This document shows positions 1 to 6,999 of a stretch of DNA of 32,874 bases, in pieces. The stretch is taken from IMG/VR virus record IMGVR_UViG_3300009091_000041, positions 1 to 32,874 of that record; one strand, 5' to 3'. Numbering within the stretch: the first letter of the stretch is position 1; each line of letters begins with the position of its first letter. Source of the stretch: a virus. Under the pieces are notes generated by a model. That model worked only from the letters and a program-made list of their open reading frames with translations. It was not told where the DNA came from and searched no databases. The position numbers and the translations under genes are program-made.

Positions 1-139
1 TATTCGTGACCACGGAATTGAACCGCCTCTTCACCTATCCACGAATGGAGCTGGACTCACACCAGCCGCCCTGCATATCAGACTATGCGCATTGCGTCAG
101 CTTTGATGTACGCCGCCATCATTGACGGTTTAATACACC

Positions 140-220
140 AAAACGGATGGAGCCTGTACCGTGCTACTCACGCAGAAAGCGACTTACTGCAATTAGTACG
201 ATACAAGCTACATCCGTTTT
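140..220 (-). repeat. Long imperfect inverted repeat (hairpin)
   Basis: Arms 140-166 and 194-220 are complementary at 23 of 27 positions with a 27-base loop. On the minus strand two of the four differences become G-U wobbles, and on the plus strand only one does. The hairpin is therefore slightly more stable as RNA from the leftward operon that ends at 340. The loop holds a further short pair, GCAG with CTGC. There is no T-run on either side, so it is not an intrinsic terminator. It could be part of a non-coding RNA, an RNase III processing site or a remnant of a small mobile element. Confidence 0.6.
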
Positions 221-221
221 A

Positions 222-241
222 ATGCTTTGCTAGTAGAGAAT
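222..241. repeat. CTAG palindrome, copy 1
   Basis: An imperfect 20-base palindrome centred on CTAG (230-233), of the family TTCTYTRCTAGYARAGAA seen six times in the window. One arm has a G where the consensus has T. It lies about 100 bases 3' of the primase stop codon, between the long hairpin and the 249-318 stem. Confidence 0.7.
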
Positions 242-248
242 TATAGGC

Positions 249-318
249 CCGGAGTGTGGCGATAGTTTTTGTGCTGAGTTTTTAGGCTAGCCTTTTAACC
301 TTAAATCCCACACCTCGG
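249..318 (-). other. Stem-loop 3' of the primase gene
   Basis: Bases 249-259 and 308-318 can form an 11-base stem with one mismatch and, in minus-strand RNA, one G-U pair; the loop is 48 bases. The loop contains a self-complementary AGGCTAGCCT. No T-run follows it on the minus strand, so it does not look like an intrinsic terminator. It may protect or process the 3' end of the leftward transcript. Confidence 0.4.
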
Positions 319-339
319 AGTTAACACTTTACACTAATT

Positions 340-1203
340 TCACAACAATGCAATACATTCTCGAATCAATTTTTGAAGCGCAAATATCCCGGCCTTCTGG
401 TGATAATCATTAGCATCCATACCAACTTCAGGAGCCATAGTCCACGGCAATCCAGTTTCTTTTGCCGCCTTTTGTCCAGTCTCTGAAACGTCATTATCAG
501 CAAACACAATTCGCTTACCGCTTACCTTTGATGCAACATAGATTATATTTGAAGCCGCAAAACATACAATCACCTCGCATGGTATGCACAATCCCTTTAT
601 TGACTCATACACACTCAGTCCGGTTGCGTAGCCTTCCACAAGTATTTTTATTGGGTTTTCATAATCCTTCTTCTTGCCAATAACAAACACTGATCCCTTT
701 GCCTTGCCGCCATACATGAACCTTTTATCGCCTTCATGGTTGATTGACTGAATGCTGTTTAATTCATTCGTCAGGCAGTCGCGCATTGGTATTGCCATAA
801 TGTTTCCACTGACCAGAGCTAAGGCATCAGGGAACCGTTTTTTTTCAAGGTACGGGTGTTTGTCTAGCTCGCACTCACTTAACAGCTTGGAGGCGTTTTT
901 ACGGGCTTCTGAATACTTCTTCTCACGATCCTCATGCGCCTTCCTGTTTACCTCCGCCATTTCCTTCGCATACTTTGCCCGATCTTCTGCGCTGAATTCA
1001 TTGCTGTTACGATCTGGATGAGAAGCGCATTCTGTCATGGTGCGGAAATTAATCAGAATTCCATACTTGCCATTATGTTTATATGATCCGTTTTTACTGT
1101 GCGGCTTATCATCTGTTGGAACCCTGTGCCATTGATCGTCACATATCAAGCGCGGTATCTGTAGGCCATGGCATGAAGCGAATGAAATAAAGTCTTGCGT
1201 CAT
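340..1203 (-). CDS. Toprim-domain primase
   Basis: A 287-residue protein resembling phage and plasmid DnaG/TraC-type primases that make RNA primers for replication. The C-terminal half shows the Toprim signatures: the glutamate motif VEGYATGLS (189-197), the DxD motif FADND (234-238), and GMDANDYH (261-268) at the end of the fold. The segment HPYLEKKRF (116-124) followed by an IPM.D strand is typical of the region before Toprim in this family. The N-terminus has C11 and H12 but no full zinc-binding CHC motif, so template recognition may differ from DnaG. A charged helical stretch covers roughly 70-110. The start overlaps the helicase stop by four bases (ATGA), so translation is probably coupled. 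It is the last gene of the leftward operon. Confidence 0.8.
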   Translation of the reverse strand: MTQDFISFASCHGLQIPRLICDDQWHRVPTDDKPHSKNGSYKHNGKYGILINFRTMTECASHPDRNSNEFSAEDRAKYAKEMAEVNRKAHEDREKKYSEARKNASKLLSECELDKHPYLEKKRFPDALALVSGNIMAIPMRDCLTNELNSIQSINHEGDKRFMYGGKAKGSVFVIGKKKDYENPIKILVEGYATGLSVYESIKGLCIPCEVIVCFAASNIIYVASKVSGKRIVFADNDVSETGQKAAKETGLPWTMAPEVGMDANDYHQKAGIFALQKLIRECIALL

Positions 1204-2765
1204 CTCCCAATCCCCTTCTTTACCATATGTCGGTATGCAATCAGGTTGGCTGTAACTTTTCCACGAACCTGTTTACGAGGCTCAACCCCTGAGGCTATGC
1301 TTTGCTCGAATGGCGCTCTATTGCTGGGCCATGATCCGAATATATTCTTAAACTGAGCCAAGGCAAACTTCTCTGCTGAAGCATAATCTTTTTTCATTTC
1401 TCCAGCGATAATGCAAAGCTCTTTCCATACTAACGACTTGTCGGCCATCCACTCATGCTGAACAGCTTTCTTGCCATTCACATCGACCTCAGACATTGAT
1501 CCAGCAACATTATCGACCTTACTCTTCTGCCTTGGGCGCTCCGCTCCGCACGCCGGGCATATTCTCACTGAATGGACAAATCCGCACACATGACATTTAG
1601 ATTTCTTCTTCTCTTCGTCAGTAGGCTCCTTACGCTGCTTTGCATCCATATCAGCCTTCGACAAGTCCTCTACGCCTTCAGAAAACACAGTCTGCATGTC
1701 ATCCAAGAAACGAAGAACATTACCGCTATGGTCAATCCACACTCCAAATTCCTTGCCCGGATGTGGGCGCATGACGCGGCCTATCTGCTGTAGATGGCCT
1801 GACAGAGATTTCCTGTACGGTCTAGCGCCGATACCGATTCGAATATCAGGAACATCGAAGCCTTTTGTAAGAGCTTCACATGATATAAGGCCCATTATTA
1901 ATGAATCAGGCTTTCTGAACTCCTCAATTTTTTCACGCCTACTTTCGTCATCCTTGTCAAGATATGATATTTGCTGGAAGTTATAACCACGTGACTGGAA
2001 CTGTTGGCAAAGCTCTTCTCCGTGCGCAACTGAGGCAGAGAAACAAATAGTTTTAGCCGGGCCACCGAAATACTTGTGAGTTATACCGATCCACTCCTCA
2101 ACTACATCACCGACGATCTTCAGGCACCTATCTTCCATGCCTTTATCTTCCCATTCGCCATCAAACTTTGCCTTGACTCCAGACATATCCGCCTCTTTGG
2201 CAGCATAGTATTTTAACGGGACAAGGAATCCTTCATCTATCAGTTCGTTCGTGGTAATGCTGTTGACGATATTAGTAAATGACTTACCCATCCATTTTGA
2301 GAATGGTGTAGCGGTCAGCCCGATAACCTGAACGTTTGGATTAGCGCAGTATTCCAGCCCGGCAGACGAACTGGCATGGCACTCATCCCAAATAACAAGC
2401 TTTGGTTCCTCGTGCTCTTGGTCAATAAATTTCTTCTTGCCTTTGCGTCTTGATGCGGTCGCAACAGACACAACCTGTATTTTTTCCCAAGGGCGCGCAC
2501 GCCAATGATTGCCTTGGATTACCCCATGTGGCACGCCGTAAAAATCCAACACTTTTGAAGTTTGATCAACAAGCGATATGCGGTCGCAAAGAAAGTGTGC
2601 TGGCTTTCCTTTTTTGTGCGCCTCGCCAAGAATGCTTGCCGCTATGACTGTTTTGCCGCTGCCTGTTGGAGCAACCAAAACCTGTGAATTATGTCCGTCT
2701 AGTACGCCTCTGCGTAGCTTAAGGATGCTGTTTTGCTGATACTCTCTTAACTTATCAAATTCCAT
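1200..2765 (-). CDS. Superfamily II DNA helicase with zinc ribbon
   Basis: A 521-residue DEAD/DEAH-type helicase of the kind found in phage replication modules, expected to unwind DNA using ATP. Visible motifs are Q-like REYQQ near residue 7, Walker A PTGSGKT (33-39), motif II DECH (127-130), motif III TATP (151-154), and motif VI QQIGRVMRP (326-334). A four-cysteine zinc ribbon CxxC-x8-CxxC (391-406) follows the second RecA domain, and a lysine-rich linker precedes it. The remaining C-terminal part is not recognised and may be specific to this phage group. A GAGGT ribosome site precedes the ATG at 2765. The gene lies between the ParB-like gene and the primase, consistent with a replicative or restart role next to the primase. 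Confidence 0.85.
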   Translation of the reverse strand: MEFDKLREYQQNSILKLRRGVLDGHNSQVLVAPTGSGKTVIAASILGEAHKKGKPAHFLCDRISLVDQTSKVLDFYGVPHGVIQGNHWRARPWEKIQVVSVATASRRKGKKKFIDQEHEEPKLVIWDECHASSSAGLEYCANPNVQVIGLTATPFSKWMGKSFTNIVNSITTNELIDEGFLVPLKYYAAKEADMSGVKAKFDGEWEDKGMEDRCLKIVGDVVEEWIGITHKYFGGPAKTICFSASVAHGEELCQQFQSRGYNFQQISYLDKDDESRREKIEEFRKPDSLIMGLISCEALTKGFDVPDIRIGIGARPYRKSLSGHLQQIGRVMRPHPGKEFGVWIDHSGNVLRFLDDMQTVFSEGVEDLSKADMDAKQRKEPTDEEKKKSKCHVCGFVHSVRICPACGAERPRQKSKVDNVAGSMSEVDVNGKKAVQHEWMADKSLVWKELCIIAGEMKKDYASAEKFALAQFKNIFGSWPSNRAPFEQSIASGVEPRKQVRGKVTANLIAYRHMVKKGIGR

Positions 2766-2782
2766 TATTTACCTCGGATAAT

Positions 2783-2802
2783 GAGGGGCGTTTCCACCCC
2801 TC
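2783..2802. other. GC-rich hairpin between parB-like and helicase genes
   Basis: GAGGGG (2783-2788) and CCCCTC (2797-2802) form a perfect 6-bp stem with an 8-base loop. On the plus strand it is followed by TTTGTTT and looks like a weak terminator, but the flanking genes run leftward. On the minus strand no T-run follows. It may moderate read-through or stability within the leftward operon, or stop stray rightward transcription. Confidence 0.5.
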
Positions 2803-2811
2803 TTTGTTTAC

Positions 2812-3720
2812 TTACAATGCAGACTTATCAGCCTCTTTTTTCTTTCCCTTATCATCTGTTTTCTTCTTTCCGGTAAGAGTGCGAATTTGCTTCGCCATTT
2901 CATTACACTTATTTTGCCATTCATCACGGCTCTTGGTAAGCGTAATGACTTGAGCCTGAAGCTGCTTTATTTCCTCGACTCCACCGTCCTCTGCTACCGA
3001 TGCATATGCCTTCAGTTGCAAGGCAATGGAGTCATAGTTGCTGGCAAGTTCGTTGTACTGATCTTCCATCCGAGTGAACTCAGACAACGGAACAGTTTCC
3101 TCTTTTTCCTTCTTTGGCTTAGAAGGCTTATCTGCTTTCGCTGGTTTTTTACCGCTCTTTTTTGCTTCAACGGCTTCATTCTGTTCTTGAGCTGGCATTT
3201 TAGATAATCTTGCCGCTTCTTTAACAGACATAGTGCCATCAACAACAGCTGCCTGTACTGCTGGCTCCGCCTTGGTTGCTTCTTTGGCTGAATCAATTGT
3301 ACTTACACCAACACCGGCCAATCCAGCTGCCTCTTCTCGCGTTAATCCTTTGCTAGTAGAGAATTTATTTGCCGCATCCAAGCTTTTACTTGCTGGCCTA
3401 CCAGCCCCATCCTGCCACTCAACCAGCTTGGCAACAGAGAATGCGCGCTGGCTCTTGTCCATGTGACGACGATGGAAGTTCTTAGATAGCACATAGGCTA
3501 TCGGATCATCACCTTCAAACTCAAGAATTGGTGGCTTCTTTACATTCAATTCCAAGCACGCAGAATACCTGTGCCATCCATCAAGAATCATGCCTTCGAA
3601 TACAACGATTTTTTCACGCACACCGTTCTCATCAATGTCGCTCTTCAGCTCTGCAAAAGCCTCTGGTGACATGGGTGGGAATGCGCTGCTCAATGGATGC
3701 CTTTGGAATGTTTTGCTCAT
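2812..3720 (-). CDS. ParB-like N-terminal domain protein
   Basis: A 302-residue protein with a ParB/Srx-type N-terminal domain (about 5-95): the ENGVREKIVV strand and the LDGWHRYSAC segment (46-55) match the nucleotide-binding core, and KNFHRRHMDKSQRA (80-93) is the usual phage-type arginine box region. A helix-turn-helix-like segment covers about 125-150 (TREEAAGLAGVGVSTI), as in ParB DNA-binding domains. The C-terminal part is lysine-rich (about 188-215), then a predicted coiled coil (about 218-290). Family members serve in partitioning, transcription control or as nucleases; which applies here is unknown. AAGGAG lies 6 bases before the ATG. A copy of the dispersed CTAG palindrome sits inside the gene (codons 119-125), at the linker before the helix-turn-helix. 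Confidence 0.75.
   Translation of the reverse strand: MSKTFQRHPLSSAFPPMSPEAFAELKSDIDENGVREKIVVFEGMILDGWHRYSACLELNVKKPPILEFEGDDPIAYVLSKNFHRRHMDKSQRAFSVAKLVEWQDGAGRPASKSLDAANKFSTSKGLTREEAAGLAGVGVSTIDSAKEATKAEPAVQAAVVDGTMSVKEAARLSKMPAQEQNEAVEAKKSGKKPAKADKPSKPKKEKEETVPLSEFTRMEDQYNELASNYDSIALQLKAYASVAEDGGVEEIKQLQAQVITLTKSRDEWQNKCNEMAKQIRTLTGKKKTDDKGKKKEADKSAL
3345..3364. repeat. CTAG palindrome, copy 2, inside the ParB-like gene
   Basis: The palindrome is embedded in codons 119-125 of the ParB-like gene. One arm has a C in place of the consensus T. The plus strand reads CCTTTGCTAGTAGAG, matching copies 1 and 3. It encodes part of a polar linker (KFSTSKG) between the N-terminal domain and the helix-turn-helix region, a place that could tolerate an imposed DNA site. 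Confidence 0.7.
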
Positions 3721-3756
3721 GCTTATCTCCTTAGTTAATTAAAATTACTACGTTTA

Positions 3757-3915
3757 CTACCCTTCGCAGGGTTGTTTTGAACGCCTTATTGAAGGCTCAT
3801 TTTTTAATAAGACCATGCCACATTTAGAGCAATATACCCAATGGCATACTTTTCTCGTGAAGCTATGGCGAAAATTATTAGGGTCTGGATGCTTTGATTT
3901 AATCACACCCTGCAT
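3757..3915 (-). CDS. Small zinc-ribbon protein
   Basis: A 52-residue protein with a CxH/CxxC cluster: C24, H25, C29, C32 in VCHWVYCSKCGMV, then LLKNE and a final C50. The pattern of a first Cys/His, CxxCG, a LKNE-like turn and a distal Cys is common in very small phage zinc proteins of unknown function. It starts at the ATG at 3915 with a poor ribosome site (TAGG about 9 bases upstream); the frame upstream is closed by a TAA with no other start. It fills what otherwise looks like a gap between the ParB-like gene and the 4017 gene. The residue pattern makes a chance reading frame unlikely. Confidence 0.7.
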   Translation of the reverse strand: MQGVIKSKHPDPNNFRHSFTRKVCHWVYCSKCGMVLLKNEPSIRRSKQPCEG

Positions 3916-4016
3916 ATTGCGCCTATTCTCATTCTTATTGATGAAACATAATTATCTGGCTGGTGTGTACCTACGCGGTCAGATTCTTCATCAAGAATTT
4001 TTTGATCCCTAAGATT

Positions 4017-4343
4017 TTATTCTTTGAATTCCGGGTATAAGCGCCATACTACTGTGCTGCCACAAGGCCACATTGACTGAACATGCTTGATCATCTCTGC
4101 TGCAAGTTTTCTGCATACATTTATATCGTCCAGACGGCCTTCGTATTCGAACTGTAGCGTTACATGGTTAACTCTACCTTGACCACCACCGTCTAGATCA
4201 AATAGCTCGAACGCACTACTAGAACGAACAGGATAAACGACATATTGCTCGCTGACTTTTCTCTCTATAAGTTGAATTAATGCCATTCTAAAGAGAGCTG
4301 GGTTTGGTTCTCTTTTACTAAACTCTTGGATAATGATTTTCAT
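4017..4343 (-). CDS. Unknown early protein
   Basis: A 108-residue protein I do not recognise. It is mixed alpha/beta in character, soluble, with no signal peptide or membrane segment. A glycine-rich turn DLDGGGQG lies near residue 50, and a strand VTLQFEYEG follows. It has a good ribosome site (GGAG about 8 bases before the ATG) and its start overlaps the stop of the Cro-like gene by four bases, so it is the second gene of the leftward operon. Its place next to the regulator suggests an early role, but nothing in the sequence defines it. Confidence 0.7.
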   Translation of the reverse strand: MKIIIQEFSKREPNPALFRMALIQLIERKVSEQYVVYPVRSSSAFELFDLDGGGQGRVNHVTLQFEYEGRLDDINVCRKLAAEMIKHVQSMWPCGSTVVWRLYPEFKE

Positions 4344-4609
4344 TTATTTCTCCTGTTTTTTTGTTTAACTTCAAAGTCCAATTCTGGCCATACTTGACGC
4401 CAAACATCCGGGAACAATCGTTTGCGACTCCACTTGCCTTCAGTGGCCACCTCAAGCGGATATGCCAGCAAGAACAACTTTCCAGCAGGTATATTCTTGA
4501 CTCGCTTCCAGTCGCTTACAGACTGCCAAGCTGAACCGCACAAGTCTGCCGTTTTCTTTGTTCCACCAAGAAGACCAATTATTTCTGCTGCTGAAATTTC
4601 ATCACTCAT
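4340..4609 (-). CDS. Cro/YdaS-like helix-turn-helix regulator
   Basis: An 89-residue small DNA-binding protein. Residues about 8-50 match the Cro/YdaS-type fold, where a conserved GGTKKTADLCG.. helix is followed by SVSDWKRVKNIP, the recognition helix and turn. The C-terminal tail is basic. The ATG at 4609 is chosen because GGAAG lies seven bases upstream; an upstream TTG would add four residues but destroy that spacing. The gene is the first of the leftward operon and lies 30 bases from a perfect 22-bp operator (4639-4660), so it probably represses its own promoter. The same operator at two later promoters suggests a wider role. No paired CI-like gene is seen. Confidence 0.75.
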   Translation of the reverse strand: MSDEISAAEIIGLLGGTKKTADLCGSAWQSVSDWKRVKNIPAGKLFLLAYPLEVATEGKWSRKRLFPDVWRQVWPELDFEVKQKNRRNK

Positions 4610-4632
4610 AATTACTTCCAATCAAATTGTGT

Positions 4633-4660
4633 TTGCATATTATACGGATTTCCGTATAAT
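4633..4660 (+). promoter_or_regulatory. Operator-promoter O1 (bidirectional)
   Basis: A rightward sigma70 promoter has -35 TTGCAT (4633-4638), a 16-base spacer and -10 TATAAT (4655-4660). A perfect 22-bp palindrome (4639-4660; arms ATTATACGGA and TCCGTATAAT around TT) fills the spacer and includes the -10. Because the palindrome begins with ATTATA, a minus-strand -10 TATAAT lies at 4644-4639, with GTTGCT (4666-4661) as its -35 and also a 16-base spacer. It therefore fires both ways, leftward to the Cro-like gene. A dimer bound here would block both promoters. Confidence 0.8.
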
Positions 4661-4691
4661 AGCAACCAGCAAGTTAAATATTTTTTACCTG

Positions 4692-4720
4692 TTGACATGA
4701 TATAGTTGATATGCAATACT
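4692..4720 (+). promoter_or_regulatory. Second rightward promoter
   Basis: TTGACA (4692-4697), a 17-base spacer and AATACT (4715-4720) form a good sigma70-like promoter. It lies 28 bases before the HNH gene start at 4748 and downstream of O1. It lacks the operator palindrome, so it could give repressor-independent transcription of the recombination genes. Confidence 0.6.
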
Positions 4721-4747
4721 AAGTCATGTTTACAGCTTGGATATAAA

Positions 4748-5230
4748 ATGATTACTCATGAAGAATTGGTTTCATCGCTTAGATATGACAAATATACTGG
4801 AGATTTTTTTTGGTTAAAAAATAACAAGAATCATATCGGGCAAGGGACTAAAGCTGGCAATCTAAGTAAGCGAGGATACATAGTAATTCGTGTTTTAGGC
4901 AAGCTTCATAGGGCGCACAGATTGGCTTGGCTTTATGTACACAAGAGCTTGCCGAACGGAGAAATAGATCATAAAAACCACATTAAAAATGACAATAGAA
5001 TTTCTAATTTAAGAGTTGTTGATAGGGTCGGGCAAAATAGAAATGCCACTATACGGAAAGACAATGTAAGTGGGTATGCTGGAATTTGCTTTCATAAAAG
5101 AGCAAAAAAATGGCAGGCAACAATAGGTCGTGGGCAAGGGGTAAAGCACCTTGGTTATTTCATTGACTTGCAAGATGCTATAGCAGCAAGAAAAAAAGCA
5201 GAAATTGATCTTGGATATTATAAAAATTAA
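4748..5230 (+). CDS. HNH homing endonuclease with AP2 domain
   Basis: A 160-residue protein combining an HNH nuclease core and an AP2-type DNA-binding domain, a layout typical of free-standing phage homing endonucleases that cut a specific site and spread by repair. The HNH core spans about 54-95: AHR at 56-58, then EIDHKNHIKNDNRISNLR (72-89), which carries the metal-binding H and N residues. The AP2-like part spans about 109-150 (SGYAGICFHKRAKKWQATI, then LGYFIDLQDAIAARKKAE). The ATG at 4748 is preferred over an upstream TTG because the HNH family start is matched and the upstream part overlaps the promoter. It sits between the early promoters and the ERF gene, so it is transcribed with them. 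Confidence 0.85.
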   Translation: MITHEELVSSLRYDKYTGDFFWLKNNKNHIGQGTKAGNLSKRGYIVIRVLGKLHRAHRLAWLYVHKSLPNGEIDHKNHIKNDNRISNLRVVDRVGQNRNATIRKDNVSGYAGICFHKRAKKWQATIGRGQGVKHLGYFIDLQDAIAARKKAEIDLGYYKN

Positions 5231-5240
5231 GGAGGTTTAA

Positions 5241-5879
5241 ATGAACTTGTATGAAAAAATAAACGAAGTAAGAAAAGTTGTTGGATATATTCAAAAAGAC
5301 AAGAAGGTTTCTACCGGGAGCGGAACTTATACCGCAGTAAGCCATGACTCTGTTACGGCGATACTTCGTCAACATATGATAGAGCAAGGGATTATTTGCG
5401 TTCCTAATTTAATAAAGTCATGCGCCCATCCAAAAGAGGAGGGGGCAAAGCAAGCTAGATATGACGCAACTTATTCATTCGAATTCATCAATGCATCTGA
5501 ACCAGCCGATAGACTCTCTATTGTCATTGAAGCACATGCTATGGATAACGGAGATAAAGCGCCCGGCAAGGCATTGAGTTATGCAAAAAAGTATGCCCTT
5601 TTGAAGCTGTTTGAACTTGAATCAGGCGACGATGATGAAGGTCGTTATCCAGACAATGAGAATGACGACGATCTCACAGGGGTTATAAACGAAGAGCAGA
5701 TTGATGACATTTTGCGCTTGTTCACATCGTCCGGGGCAAAGACAGCTGGCTTCTGCAAATACTTCAAGATCAACAAGCTTGAAGAGCTGCCAGCGTCACG
5801 TTATAAGGATGCAATGGCATTGCTAAGATCGAAAGAAAAGCAACGAATAGCTGAAGCCGCCAAGACTGACAATACTTAA
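5241..5879 (+). CDS. erf: ERF-family single-strand annealing protein
   Basis: A 212-residue recombinase related to P22 Erf, which anneals complementary single strands during phage recombination and circularisation. The start region IQKDKKVSTGSGTYTAVSHD (17-36) and the conserved AMDNGDKAPGKALSYAKKYALLKLF block are characteristic of the family. An acidic segment (GDDDEG.., about 130-150) separates the core from the C-terminal region. A near-ideal AAGGAGGT lies 6 bases before the ATG, implying high expression. It is followed by an exonuclease and SSB, forming a complete annealing-type recombination cassette. Confidence 0.85.
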   Translation: MNLYEKINEVRKVVGYIQKDKKVSTGSGTYTAVSHDSVTAILRQHMIEQGIICVPNLIKSCAHPKEEGAKQARYDATYSFEFINASEPADRLSIVIEAHAMDNGDKAPGKALSYAKKYALLKLFELESGDDDEGRYPDNENDDDLTGVINEEQIDDILRLFTSSGAKTAGFCKYFKINKLEELPASRYKDAMALLRSKEKQRIAEAAKTDNT

Positions 5880-5905
5880 ACAATTTTACCGATGGAGATT
5901 TACTA

Positions 5906-6541
5906 ATGATCCCACATTCCCCCGAATGGTTCGCCTTCAGGCTTGGTAAGGTTACAGGTAGCCGTGTTGCTGACGCTACCTGCAACCCACGCACCAAGGG
6001 CGGCGAATCAGCAACGCGCAATGCATACAAAGACCAGCTTGTGGCCGAAAGACTTACTGGAATTTCGCACGCTCCAGACATAAGCTACCTACCCCATATT
6101 AAATGGGGTATAAAGCATGAGCCTGAAGCAATAAGCTTGCTGGAGTACATGCATGACATTGAGGTGTTGCCGTCAAGATCGGTAAACCATGCCCGAATTG
6201 CCATGTGCGCTGCCACTCCTGACGGCTTTCTTTCTGGTAATGGAGTATTAGAAGTAAAATCTCCTAATACAACAACACATATAAACTATCTAAAGGCCGG
6301 GATAGTGCCTCCAGTCTATCGCAAGCAAATGATATGGCAAATGGCTTGTTGCGGTTGTGAGTGGGGTAATTTCGTGTCATACGATCCGCGTATGGACTGC
6401 TTTGAAAATAGGCTGCTTGTGGTTACATTCATTCCTCCACGGTCAGAAATAGAGGAGCTGGAAGAAAAGGTGCAGGAATTTTTATGTGAAGTTTCTGTTG
6501 ATGTTAACTGGTTTAAAGAACGTAATTTATCTAAGAGGTAA
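5906..6541 (+). CDS. YqaJ/lambda-type exonuclease
   Basis: A 211-residue nuclease of the YqaJ (lambda exonuclease-like) family that resects double-stranded DNA ends to give the single strands used by the annealing protein. The PD-(D/E)XK site is visible: E72 in GIKHEPEA, D106 in TPDGFL, and E116/K118 in LEVKSP; Q141 in [10 protein letters not shown] matches the following conserved helix. The N-terminus [16 protein letters not shown] is the usual family opening. It is preceded by GGAG and lies between ERF and SSB, its expected partners. Confidence 0.85.
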   Translation: MIPHSPEWFAFRLGKVTGSRVADATCNPRTKGGESATRNAYKDQLVAERLTGISHAPDISYLPHIKWGIKHEPEAISLLEYMHDIEVLPSRSVNHARIAMCAATPDGFLSGNGVLEVKSPNTTTHINYLKAGIVPPVYRKQMIWQMACCGCEWGNFVSYDPRMDCFENRLLVVTFIPPRSEIEELEEKVQEFLCEVSVDVNWFKERNLSKR

Positions 6542-6543
6542 TC

Positions 6544-6999
6544 ATGTCAGTAAATAAAGTAATTCTTGTTGGTCGGGTTGGCAAAGACCCTGAAACTAGG
6601 TACATGTCGAACGGCGATGCGGCAACCAATCTTTCTCTTGCTACAACTGAAAATTGGAAGGATAAGAGCGGAGAAAGGCAGGAGAAGACTGAGTGGCATA
6701 ACATTGCAACATTCCGCCGTCTTGCTGAAATAGCTGGCGAGTATCTTAAAAAAGGCTCCCTGATTTATGTTGAAGGCAAGCTGGCCACAAGGAAATGGCA
6801 GGACAAGGAGGGGAATGACCGATACACAACAGAAGTTATTGCACACGAATTGAAAATGTTATCTGGTAAAAAAACTGATAACGATAGCAGCGATGACGCA
6901 GCTCCAGCAGCTCCAGCAGCTTCGCCAGCGCCAGCAAAAAACAGAAGCGCCCCGGCCAAGAAAGCCTTTGACGATTTTGACGAGTCACTCCCGTTTTAA
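6544..6999 (+). CDS. ssb: Single-stranded DNA-binding protein
   Basis: A 151-residue SSB with an N-terminal OB fold (about 1-112): it opens [19 protein letters not shown] and contains the conserved TEWHNIATF and [21 protein letters not shown] low-complexity Ala/Pro linker (about 118-140) leads to the acidic tip DDFDESLPF, the usual docking tail for replication and repair partners. It coats single-stranded DNA during replication and ERF-mediated recombination. GAGGT lies just before the ATG. The gene follows the exonuclease after two bases. Confidence 0.95.
   Translation: MSVNKVILVGRVGKDPETRYMSNGDAATNLSLATTENWKDKSGERQEKTEWHNIATFRRLAEIAGEYLKKGSLIYVEGKLATRKWQDKEGNDRYTTEVIAHELKMLSGKKTDNDSSDDAAPAAPAASPAPAKNRSAPAKKAFDDFDESLPF

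Larger units (their letters stand above)
1..339. other. Non-coding, inverted-repeat-rich region at left edge
   Basis: No convincing gene is seen here. The stretch is packed with complementary segments: ATTCGTG (2-8) with CACGAAT (40-46); CGG (13-15) with CCG (23-25) around a loop that reads TTCAATT on the minus strand, like a tRNA T-loop; GCTGG (50-54) with CCAGC (62-66) around 7 bases; GCATA (73-77) with TATGC (84-88); GCGT (94-97) with ACGC (110-113); a 27-base arm pair at 140-166/194-220; a CTAG palindrome at 222-241; and an 11-base stem 249-259/308-318. It lies directly 3' of the leftward primase gene, so leftward transcripts would run through it. A structured RNA, a processing region or an origin-like element are all possible. 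The left edge of the window may cut it. Confidence 0.5.

Noticed and set aside
2-106. Open reading frame entering from the left edge on the plus strand
   Set aside because: Frames 2 and 3 are open for 34-40 codons, but both overlap the stems and neither shows a protein pattern or a neighbour in the same direction.
1-123. tRNA gene on the minus strand
   Set aside because: There are a T-loop-like TTCAATT and 5-bp arms with 7-base loops, but no 7-bp acceptor stem joins in the right order, the anticodon loop lacks T33 and the spacing between arms is wrong. Kept only as a structured region.
3983-4007. Rightward terminator ATTCTT-CATC-AAGAAT-TTTTTT
   Set aside because: A weak AT-only stem and no rightward gene upstream; the T-run suits a strand that is not transcribed there.
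3815-4012. Plus-strand 65-codon frame
   Set aside because: It is the antisense of the zinc-ribbon gene on the minus strand, which has clear metal-binding residues.
4706-4747. Upstream TTG start for the HNH gene
   Set aside because: It would begin inside the promoter and lacks a ribosome site; the ATG at 4748 matches the family start.
5053-5064. Fourth operator copy (TATACGGAAA)
   Set aside because: Only a half-site inside the HNH gene, with no partner arm and no promoter boxes.
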